From: CAWGOF01 sp963824225
GTDB taxonomy: Bacteria; Acidobacteriota; Polarisedimenticolia; Polarisedimenticolales; Polarisedimenticolaceae
NCBI GenBank assembly: GCA_963824225.1
Contig: CAWGOF010000002.1
Location: 950,031-1,014,030 of the forward strand
Direction: 5' to 3'
DNA length: 64,000 nucleotides
The notes beneath the pieces were generated by a model, which did not search any database, was not told the origin of the DNA, and worked only from the letters and a program-made list of their open reading frames with translations. The position numbers were made by a program, and so were the translations under genes. Shown piece after piece: positions 24,574-32,015 of the stretch (the first letter of the stretch is position 1; the number at the start of each line of letters is the position of its first letter).

Positions 24574-26534
24574 TAGGGGCTCACCTCGTTGAGGTAGGCG
24601 TCGGGGCTTGGCCTCGACTTGGCCGCGGGCTTCTGCTGCACGCGGGCCTCGTCGTAGCCGGCGACGACCTGCTCCATCAACGCGCGGCCGAGCGTGATGC
24701 CTTCCTCGACGAGCGCGAGGTCGATCGTGTCGACCGTGCGCTCGACAGCCAGCTCCTCGATCCGGGCCTGCGTGCGCTGGCGCATGAAGCCCGCGGGGAC
24801 GCGCAGGATCCGCTCGACGGCATCAGGGGTCCAGGCCCAGCGCGAGAGCAGCGGGTTCTTCTTCTCGTCGCGCGCCACGAGCTTGAGGCCGTCGGCCAGC
24901 GCAGCCTCGGGAGCCTGCGTCAGGTCGTTGTCGACCGGCATTGGCTCGCCCGTCTCGTCCTCGATGTACGTGCGGGCGAAGGCCAGCGTGATCGTGCCGA
25001 GGCGCTTTCCACGAGCGCCCTTCTCGACGCGCGCCTTGACCCGCCGCCTGCGGTACGCGTCCTTCATCGTCCACAGCGCGCGCTTGGCGTCCTGGGTCCA
25101 CTGCAGCGTCTTCCCGTCGTACGTTGCCTCGGATTCGACGCCGCCCTCGAGCGCCGCGATCTGGGCCAGCATGTCCTCGGTCACGACCTGGAACGTCGTG
25201 CTCCCGCACACGCCGCACTTCACCGGCTCGGACTCGGACGCGCTGACGCCGCAGGCGCGGCAGATCGACACCTGCCCCGTCCGCGCGCGGTCGAACGCCA
25301 CGGCCTCGGCGAGGCGCTCGGTCATCTCGGCCGCGCGCTTGGGCATGTAGCGATCCATCGCGTCGTCGAGAACTGCGCTCGTGATCACGCTGTGGCCCTG
25401 CTCGACCGCCAGGCGATAGATCGCCGTGCGGGCGATCCCCTCGACGAGCGGCGGGACGCGCTTCATTCGCTCCTCGGCCTCGGGGGTCCAGCGGATGCTG
25501 CGCTCGGCACGGACGTCGAGCTCCGGCACCTCGAGCCGGGTCGTGATCAGCACGTCGCACGGGGCGAGGCGCAGCAGGTTCTCGCTGTTGCTCCCGAGCC
25601 CCGGCTCGTCCTTCGGGCTGTGCACGCCGATCCGGCCGACGACGAGGAGCCACGGGTCGGTCTTGCGCGCATGGTCCAGCACCTTCTGGAACGCCTTGCC
25701 GTCGAGCAGCGTCTTCTTCAGCTCGACGCCCCGCGACTCGGCGACCGTCTGGGCAACGTCGAGGTGCGACTGGTAGATCTGGGCCAGGCCCGTGTCGATC
25801 ACCTCTTCGTGGAGCTGGTTCTGCTCCTCGAACCGGAACACCTTCGCCGCACGCTCGGTCAGGACGCTGACAACGCCGTGGAACACCGCGTAGTGCAGGT
25901 ACGGGTCGTACACCGCGATCGCCTCGACCTTCTTGCCGAAGCGCTGGGCCAGCTCGCACGCGGTGACGAGCGCGCCGAACGACTGCGGGCTGCCGTCGAT
26001 CCCCACGAGGATCGTGTCGCGATCGTGACCGTTCGTCTCCTCGGGCAGACGGCGGATCACGAGCACGTCGCCCTTGCCGTGGCGCACGACGCGCTCGCAC
26101 ACCGAGCCGATCTGGCTGTCCCGGCCGCGGCCGACGCCGAGCGCGCCGAGGACCACCAGGTCGCACGGCACCTGCTCCAGGTCCTTGAGGATCTCGACGT
26201 GGTGTTTGCCGTCCATCCGCCGCGGCTCGAACTCGAGCGCGCCGTCCTTGCACTGCCGATCCATGTGCTCGAGGTAGCAGTCCGAGATCAGCTCGAGGCC
26301 CATCGTGATCAGGCTGTCGTGGATCTTGCGCTGCCGCTCGAGCTCGTTCTCCTCGAGGTACTCCTCGGGGAGCGTGTACTCCATCTGCTTGAACCGGTAG
26401 TCGTGCATGCGCGCGGCGTAGACGTGGCTCCCGACCATCCGCGCGCCGTACGCGCGGCCGATCTCGACGGCGCGCGCCACCGCCTGGTTCGAGTAGTCCG
26501 AGTTGTCGACGGGCACGTAGATCGATCGGTACAT
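24546..26534 (-). CDS. Tandem universal stress protein with zinc ribbon and three PCP_red domains
   Basis: A 662-residue fusion. Two USP domains come first: residues about 1-165 (YRSIYVPVDNSDYSNQAV … LGALGVGRGRDSQIGSV) and 172-340 (DTILVGIDGSPQSFGAL … VVGRIGVHSPKDEPGLGSNS), each with a G2xG9xGS-type ATP-site signature. A PCP_red domain follows (WTPEAEERMKRVPPLVEGIA), then a zinc ribbon (CRACGVSASESEPVKCGVCG) and two more PCP_red-like units (WTQDAKRALWTMKDAYRRRR; WTPDAVERILRVPAGFMRQR). It lies 19 bases after the cytochrome/EB_dh gene in the operon, so a regulatory or assembly role for that complex is plausible. Confidence 0.85.
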   Translation of the reverse strand: MYRSIYVPVDNSDYSNQAVARAVEIGRAYGARMVGSHVYAARMHDYRFKQMEYTLPEEYLEENELERQRKIHDSLITMGLELISDCYLEHMDRQCKDGALEFEPRRMDGKHHVEILKDLEQVPCDLVVLGALGVGRGRDSQIGSVCERVVRHGKGDVLVIRRLPEETNGHDRDTILVGIDGSPQSFGALVTACELAQRFGKKVEAIAVYDPYLHYAVFHGVVSVLTERAAKVFRFEEQNQLHEEVIDTGLAQIYQSHLDVAQTVAESRGVELKKTLLDGKAFQKVLDHARKTDPWLLVVGRIGVHSPKDEPGLGSNSENLLRLAPCDVLITTRLEVPELDVRAERSIRWTPEAEERMKRVPPLVEGIARTAIYRLAVEQGHSVITSAVLDDAMDRYMPKRAAEMTERLAEAVAFDRARTGQVSICRACGVSASESEPVKCGVCGSTTFQVVTEDMLAQIAALEGGVESEATYDGKTLQWTQDAKRALWTMKDAYRRRRVKARVEKGARGKRLGTITLAFARTYIEDETGEPMPVDNDLTQAPEAALADGLKLVARDEKKNPLLSRWAWTPDAVERILRVPAGFMRQRTQARIEELAVERTVDTIDLALVEEGITLGRALMEQVVAGYDEARVQQKPAAKSRPSPDAYLNEVSPYGVRSKGQV

Positions 26535-26553
26535 GGTGACTCTCCTCGCTTTC

Positions 26554-28248
26554 CTAGGATGCGCTGCGGACCGCTCCGGCCGCGGGCTGACCCGCGGGCC
26601 GCAGCGCGTGCTTGCGTCGCACGAGCCCGACGATCACGAGCTCGACGACGAGAATCAGGAGCCCCGTGCGGACGACCGGTCCGAGCGTCGAGGCCTGGAC
26701 CGCCGGCTCGACGTACAGATACTGCCACAGGGACAGCGCACGCTTGCTCCCGCGCTCGCGGCTCCCGCCGTCCCACACCGAGAACGCGAGCGGCAGGTAC
26801 TGGCCCTGGACGAACGGCACGCCACCCTCGCCGGCCATCGAGCGCTTGAACACGACCGACCACTCGCCGTTGTCGTAGCTCGCGAGCGTGTCGATCTGGT
26901 CGGCCATCACGCGCTCGAGGCTCGCGCTCCCCTTGCCGACGAACTGCTGGACCTGCGACTGCGCCAGGTCGACGAACCACAGGTCGACGGCGGCCGCCGA
27001 GTCGCCGAACAGGAAGTACGGCTTGCGGATCCCGGTCGGGGTCTCCTTGGGCAGCTGCAGCGCGATCGCGTCCGAGAACTGGCTCGCCGCTGCGGCGGCG
27101 ACGGGCGCCGCGGCGGCCTCGCCCCAGAAGTCGCCCCCGGCCTCAGCTGCCTGTGCCGAGGCGGGCGGGGCCTCGGCCGCCGCCTCGCCCCAGAAGTCGC
27201 CTTCGGCCTCGCCTCCCGTGGCCGCAGCAGCTGCAGCCTCCTCCTCGATCGGCACGGGCAGTGCCGGACCGTTGCGTCCCGTGCGCTCGGCGCGCAGGTC
27301 GTGCCACGTCAGCCGGATCGCGACCTCGCGCCGGTTGTGCACGGCCTGGGCCTCGAGCGAGGTCACGAGCGGGTGGAAGTTGCGCACCGGCTCCATGATC
27401 TGGCCCACGAGCGGGAACCGGGCCTTCGGCGCGCCGTCGAACAGCGCGGCGCCCTGGGACAGGTCGAGATCGCGCTCGACGAACCGGACCGTCATCAGGT
27501 TCGTGTATCCCGGCGATTCGGCGCCGCCGGACAGAGACGCGATGTAGTTCACCAGGTGCCAGCGGTCGTCGACGGCGATCGAGTCGGCGTACGCCGGCAT
27601 CGGCGTGCCGTTCATCCCGGTCGTGAACGTGCGGAAGATGTCTGTGCGCGTCGGGCCGCCGCGGAACGTCCACGGCATCGTCAGGTCCGCGGGCTTGAGC
27701 TGGTTGCCCCAGTCGTCCTGCAGGGTCGGGGCCGACGGCCCGTCGCCGCGCCCTTGGTCGCCGTGGCACTGCACGCAACCGTTCTGCAGGTACAGCTCGC
27801 GGCCCTTGGTCACCGATTCGTCGCTCAAGGACGGGGGATCCGGGATCTCGTACGGCTCCTTGCGCCGCTCGGGGTCGGCGAACGCGTCGGCCGCGAACGA
27901 CTTCACGTGGGCCACGAGGCTAAGGACCTCGTCGTCCGAGAACTTCGGCCAGGCGGGCATCGACGTGTACGGAAACCCGTAGCGGATCGAGCGCGCGATG
28001 TCGGCATCGGTCGGGAGCGAGCCGCTGGGCGTCGTGCGGACCTTGAACTTGCCCGAGGTGAAGTCGCGCGGCTTGGGCAGGACGCGCGGCGTGGCGATCC
28101 CGTTGCCGTCGCCCCTGTCGCCATGGCACTGCGCGCAGTTCTTGTCGTAGAGCGCCTTGCCGGTCTCGGCATCGCCCGCCGCGAGGACGACGACGCTCGC
28201 AGCGAGCGGCGCAACGAGCGGCGCAACGAGCGACAGGACGCGCCTCAT
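26554..28248 (-). CDS. Dihaem cytochrome c fused to an ethylbenzene-dehydrogenase-type haem b domain
   Basis: A 564-residue exported protein (signal MRRVLSLVAPLVAPLAASVV). Two cytochrome c domains carry CAQCHGDRGDGNG (about 34) and CVQCHGDQGRGDG (about 155). A DMSO-reductase gamma/EB_dh-like domain fills about 265-520, followed by one transmembrane anchor (LGPVVRTGLLILVVELVIV). An Ala/Glu-rich insert contains the duplicated block GDFWGEAAA. EB_dh domains usually bind haem b in molybdenum enzymes; here the domain is instead tied to c-haems. It overlaps the upstream gene by four bases (ATGA). Confidence 0.85.
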   Translation of the reverse strand: MRRVLSLVAPLVAPLAASVVVLAAGDAETGKALYDKNCAQCHGDRGDGNGIATPRVLPKPRDFTSGKFKVRTTPSGSLPTDADIARSIRYGFPYTSMPAWPKFSDDEVLSLVAHVKSFAADAFADPERRKEPYEIPDPPSLSDESVTKGRELYLQNGCVQCHGDQGRGDGPSAPTLQDDWGNQLKPADLTMPWTFRGGPTRTDIFRTFTTGMNGTPMPAYADSIAVDDRWHLVNYIASLSGGAESPGYTNLMTVRFVERDLDLSQGAALFDGAPKARFPLVGQIMEPVRNFHPLVTSLEAQAVHNRREVAIRLTWHDLRAERTGRNGPALPVPIEEEAAAAAATGGEAEGDFWGEAAAEAPPASAQAAEAGGDFWGEAAAAPVAAAAASQFSDAIALQLPKETPTGIRKPYFLFGDSAAAVDLWFVDLAQSQVQQFVGKGSASLERVMADQIDTLASYDNGEWSVVFKRSMAGEGGVPFVQGQYLPLAFSVWDGGSRERGSKRALSLWQYLYVEPAVQASTLGPVVRTGLLILVVELVIVGLVRRKHALRPAGQPAAGAVRSAS

Positions 28249-29078
28249 TCGTGCACCTCTTCGAGGGCCCGCGGGGCGTAGCCCGTGAACTCGTAGAGGT
28301 ACAGGTTTACGTCCCAGATCTCGTCGTTCGTCAGGAACTGCTCCCACCGCGGCATGGCCGTGTCCCACGGCCCGCCTTCCTCGGGGAGCCCGGGCCCGCC
28401 CTTCGCGATGCGCCAGAACACGAACGACGACTGGAGGTTCGGCAGGTTGCCGGCGTCGGCGAAGTCGGTCGGCTGCGGCGTCACGCCGTAGACGAACATG
28501 CCGTCGCCGGCCATCGCGTCTCCGTGGCAGAAGAAGCAGTTCTCGTAGTACACGCGCCGGCCGTTCGCCGCGTGCTCGGCGTACTTCGTCGGGTCCCCGG
28601 CCTTCAGCTCGCCGTACGGGTTGACCGCGCGGATCAGGTCGATCTCCTCGTCGTGGACCTTGATCGACTCGGGCGGCGCGGGATGGACGGTCCGGCCGAA
28701 CACCGGCGCCTCGAGCGGCACCGTGGCCGCGCGCCACGCGCTGTACGCGGCGAGAGCGGGCAGGAGCACGAGGAGCGCCACGAGGGCCGGACGGTAGCGC
28801 CGCTCGACGATCAGTTTGACGATCGGTCCCGTGACCGCGGCGACCCGCTCGCGGCTCGACGTCACGTAGGTGAACAGCGCCGCCGCGGCGATCCCGGAGT
28901 ACAGCTTGACGACCGACGACGGAACCGGCTTCTCGAAAGCGAAAGTGACGAAGAGCCAGAACGCGACCGCCCAGGCCGCAGTCCACGCGAGCATTCCGAC
29001 CCGGCGCCAGCGCAGCACGAGCATCAGCGCCACGATGGCGGCGATCACGTGCCAGTTGAACCCGCCCCAGGAGAGCAT
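28245..29078 (-). CDS. Membrane-bound monohaem cytochrome c
   Basis: A 277-residue protein. Four hydrophobic segments occupy the first 130 residues (HVIAAIVALMLVLRW; MLAWTAAWAVAFWLFVTFAF; VVKLYSGIAAAALFTYV; ALVALLVLLPALAAYSAW). A periplasmic cytochrome c domain follows with NCFFCHGDAMAGDG near residue 178 and a likely Met ligand in DTAMPRWEQF. It overlaps its neighbours by one (TGATG) and four bases. It probably carries electrons within the bd-like/ActAB assembly. Confidence 0.85.
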   Translation of the reverse strand: MLSWGGFNWHVIAAIVALMLVLRWRRVGMLAWTAAWAVAFWLFVTFAFEKPVPSSVVKLYSGIAAAALFTYVTSSRERVAAVTGPIVKLIVERRYRPALVALLVLLPALAAYSAWRAATVPLEAPVFGRTVHPAPPESIKVHDEEIDLIRAVNPYGELKAGDPTKYAEHAANGRRVYYENCFFCHGDAMAGDGMFVYGVTPQPTDFADAGNLPNLQSSFVFWRIAKGGPGLPEEGGPWDTAMPRWEQFLTNDEIWDVNLYLYEFTGYAPRALEEVHE

Positions 29079-29578
29079 CAGGAGCCCCCCTCGGCCGCCC
29101 ATTTCAGCTTGGTTTCCAGCGTCACGTTCGGGGTTCCGCCGAGGCTCTGCAGGTACGCGATCACCGTCAGGATCTCCTGGTCGGTCAGGTCCATCGGCGG
29201 CTTGTTCATCGTCGGCATGCCCGGGTTGAACCCGGGCACGATGAACGAGTCGGGCTCGTACAGCGACATGCCGAGGTACTCGACGTCGCTCAGGCCCGGG
29301 ATCCGCGTCGCCGCACGAGCCCCGATGCCCGAGAGATCGGGGAACCGCAGCGCGCCCGACTTGCCGATCGTGTGGCACGTCGAGCACAGCCCCTTGCCCA
29401 GGAAGATCTGCTCGCCGATCGGGAGCATGTCCTGCGTCGTCAGATCCTTGGGCAGCTCGATCACGACCGGCGCCAGCACCTGCTTCTGCGGCACGAGCTG
29501 GCCGATGTACGTATACAGCCCCGTCGTGCCCACGACGAGCAGCCCGATGCGCAGCATCAGCGGGACGCGCACGGTCAT
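29078..29578 (-). CDS. Membrane-anchored monohaem cytochrome c
   Basis: A 166-residue protein with one N-terminal helix (MLRIGLLVVGTTGLYTYIG) and one haem site (CSTCHTIGKSG, about 64). Met ligand candidates are in PGMPTMNKPPMDLTDQEI. The fold is that of short cytochromes of the NorC/CcoO-like type. It overlaps the bd-like subunit gene upstream by four bases (ATGA). Confidence 0.87.
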   Translation of the reverse strand: MTVRVPLMLRIGLLVVGTTGLYTYIGQLVPQKQVLAPVVIELPKDLTTQDMLPIGEQIFLGKGLCSTCHTIGKSGALRFPDLSGIGARAATRIPGLSDVEYLGMSLYEPDSFIVPGFNPGMPTMNKPPMDLTDQEILTVIAYLQSLGGTPNVTLETKLKWAAEGGS

Positions 29579-31401
29579 GCGCTCTCGGCCTTTCCGTGCG
29601 CGGGCTTGTCCTCCAGGCTCGCGATCCAGAACACGAAGCCGATCAACGCGAAGAACAGGAGCACGGTTACCGACACGACCTGCGTGGCGAAGCCCAGGGT
29701 CGGCGTGAACGCGTCGACCGACTCGTCGCGCATCACGCTGAACACATGCCAGTGCTGCCGCAGGCCCGAGCGCACGTAGCCCATCAGCCCCATCAGCCAC
29801 GTGAAGCTGACGGCGATGAAGATCAGCACGTACTGCGAGATCGGCGGGAGCTTGCCCCAGCGCACCTCGCCGGTCTTGCGCGAGCCGCGGTACAGGAACA
29901 CGTCGATCACGGTGATCAGCACCATCGCGAGGAGCACGGACGTGACCTGCGGCACGGAGAACTTGATGCGCACGCTGGCCTCGACGAAGTACCCGTACAC
30001 GCCGTAGAAGATCACGATCACAGCGGTGCCGAAGAAGATCGCCTGCTGGAAGATGTTGCCCGCACGGCGCCAGGAGACCGTGGGCTCCTTGCCCGTGCGC
30101 CGGAACAGCAGGAAGCTCATGAACGTGGACAGGATCAGGATGTTCACGGCCGTGTTCTTGGCCGACATCACGCCGAGGTAGCCCAGCACGGGGTGCGTCG
30201 AGCCGCCCATCGCCCGGACCTCGGACACCGAGGTCATGATCGACCGCGGCGTGGCCCACACGGCGAAGCACAGCGCGATCGCGATCAGCAGGTACTTGAT
30301 GAACTTCTGGTAGTTCTGCGCCCCGTCGATGCGGCCCATCCCGAGCCACAGGTAGTAGTTCGCACCGAGGAACAGGTTGCCGATCAGCGCGGCCTGGATG
30401 ATGAACAGCCACGAGAACGCGCCGCCCATCATCGTCAGGCCCATCGTCTGCGAGTAGCCGTAGATTTCCTTGGCCAGGTAGTAGCCGGCGAACGGCAGCG
30501 GCAGGAACGCGCTGATGGCCACGAAGTTGCCGATGTAGCCCATCCAGTCGTAGTGCGCGCGCTCCTCGTCGGTCTTGGCCTGCAGATACTTGAACGCGGC
30601 GTACGCCGCGGCGATCGAGCCGCCGAACGCGACGTTCGCGATCACGCGGTGGATGTTGATCGGCATCCACGTGTAGTTGAAGAACGCGTCGTGCAACGAC
30701 AGGAGCGCGCCCTTCTCCGACACGCCGGCGGGCGACATCATGAACGTCAGCCAGGCGTTGGCGATGAGCATGATCGCCGTGCCGACGAGGTTGAGCATGA
30801 AGCCGAGGAACAGGTGCACGCGCGGCGAGAACTTGCCCCAGCCGTAGTAGTAGCTGTACAGGAACGCGGCCTCGAAGAAGAACAGCAGGACGTACGGCAG
30901 GAACGTCGGGGAGAACACCTCCATCAGGTAGTTCATGAACTTGGGATACAGAGCGATGAGGGCGAACGTCAAGAACGCGCCGAAGGTCGCGGTGAGCGAG
31001 AACGCGGCCGACAGCAGCTTGGTGAACTCGTAGGCCAGCTTGTCATAGCGCGGATCGCCGGTGAAATACCCGATCAGCTCGATCAGGAACGCGAACAGCG
31101 GCACGGCGAGCACGAACGCGGCGAACAGCAGGTGCAGCTGGGCCAAAGACCAGACGAACACGCGGCTGCCGATCATCGGGAACGCGCGGTAGTCCGGCGC
31201 GGCGTACGGCTTGGCCTGGTCGGCCTTCTCCTCGGCCGCACGCTCGTCGGCGAGGCCCTGGTCGCGCGGCGTGGTCTCGGCCCGGTCGATACGCTCGGGC
31301 GCCCGGTACTCGCGGTGCATCAGCCACTCGGCGAGGCGCACGGTGACGACGAGCGCCACGAGCACCCCGATCACGCCGAGCAGGAGCTTGCCGCGCGTCA
31401 C
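29575..31401 (-). CDS. Cytochrome bd-type quinol oxidase subunit I-like membrane protein
   Basis: A 608-residue, about fourteen-helix protein with CydA-like ligands. These are the His of SLAQLHLLFAAFVLAVPLFA (b595-like), the Glu of FFFEAAFLYSYYYGWGKF, the His of RVHLFLGFMLN, and the His of MPINIHRVIANVAFG (b558-like). An extra N-terminal helix and a charged linker of about 60 residues precede the core, and no CydB gene lies nearby. Proteins of this kind occur with c-type cytochromes in Nitrospira-like bacteria, where they may oxidise quinol or reduce O2. It starts at GTG 31401, overlapping the actE stop (GTGA). Confidence 0.88.
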   Translation of the reverse strand: MTRGKLLLGVIGVLVALVVTVRLAEWLMHREYRAPERIDRAETTPRDQGLADERAAEEKADQAKPYAAPDYRAFPMIGSRVFVWSLAQLHLLFAAFVLAVPLFAFLIELIGYFTGDPRYDKLAYEFTKLLSAAFSLTATFGAFLTFALIALYPKFMNYLMEVFSPTFLPYVLLFFFEAAFLYSYYYGWGKFSPRVHLFLGFMLNLVGTAIMLIANAWLTFMMSPAGVSEKGALLSLHDAFFNYTWMPINIHRVIANVAFGGSIAAAYAAFKYLQAKTDEERAHYDWMGYIGNFVAISAFLPLPFAGYYLAKEIYGYSQTMGLTMMGGAFSWLFIIQAALIGNLFLGANYYLWLGMGRIDGAQNYQKFIKYLLIAIALCFAVWATPRSIMTSVSEVRAMGGSTHPVLGYLGVMSAKNTAVNILILSTFMSFLLFRRTGKEPTVSWRRAGNIFQQAIFFGTAVIVIFYGVYGYFVEASVRIKFSVPQVTSVLLAMVLITVIDVFLYRGSRKTGEVRWGKLPPISQYVLIFIAVSFTWLMGLMGYVRSGLRQHWHVFSVMRDESVDAFTPTLGFATQVVSVTVLLFFALIGFVFWIASLEDKPAHGKAESA

Positions 31402-32015
31402 GGCGTGCCCGACGCGGAGAGCGCGGCCTGGCTCGCAGCGAGCGCGGCCTCGCTTGCAGCGCGCTCGCGCTGCAAGCGCCGCACGTGAGCCAGGATCGCC
31501 CATCGATCGGCCGGCGGGATCGGATAGCCGTAGGACGGCATCAGCCCCTTGCCCAGGGTCACGACGTCGAAGATCTCGCCGTCCGGGAGCGCGCGGATCC
31601 GCTCTTCGTGCAGCGAGGGCGTCGGAACCTTCCCGCGCTCGTACAGGACGCCGCGACCGTTTCCGCGCGGGTCGTGGCACGGCGAGCAGTAGATCCGATA
31701 CCGGTCGGCCCCGCGCGCGAGCAGCGCGTCGTCGGGCTCGACGGGCGAGGTGAGAACGAACGCGCCGCCCGCATCCTTGCCCGTATGGAACGCGTCCTGG
31801 GCCCACACGTCGTTTCGCGCCACGGTGCCCGGGATCGGCTCGCGCATCGCCTTGCCGTCGTAGAAGAACCGGCTGGACTCGAACGGCTGGTACTTGGGCT
31901 GGTCGTCCATGTTGGGATTGATGTGGATCGGCGGACGCGACGACGGGCAGCCGCGCACGCAGCCGGTCAGCGCGAGCCCGGCCAGCGCGAGCAGGACCGG
32001 ACGCGCCAGGCTCAT
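31398..32015 (-). CDS. actE: ACIII subunit ActE (monohaem cytochrome c lipoprotein)
   Basis: A 205-residue lipoprotein (lipobox LALTGCVRGC, Cys at about 19). Family-typical motifs: QPKYQPFESSRFF, GTVARNDVWA, then the haem site YCSPCHDPRGNGRG at about 110, and PADRWAILAHVRRLQRE. ActE passes electrons from the ActA/ActB haems to the oxidase. A duplicated Ala/Ser tail (AASEAALAASQAALSAS) follows. It overlaps actB by four bases (ATGA). Confidence 0.93.
   Translation of the reverse strand: MSLARPVLLALAGLALTGCVRGCPSSRPPIHINPNMDDQPKYQPFESSRFFYDGKAMREPIPGTVARNDVWAQDAFHTGKDAGGAFVLTSPVEPDDALLARGADRYRIYCSPCHDPRGNGRGVLYERGKVPTPSLHEERIRALPDGEIFDVVTLGKGLMPSYGYPIPPADRWAILAHVRRLQRERAASEAALAASQAALSASGTP

Noticed and set aside
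29575..31401. Complete cytochrome bd oxidase (CydAB)
   Set aside because: Only a CydA-like subunit is present; no CydB or CydX is visible within 10 kb, and extra N-terminal sequence and cytochrome partners differ from canonical bd.
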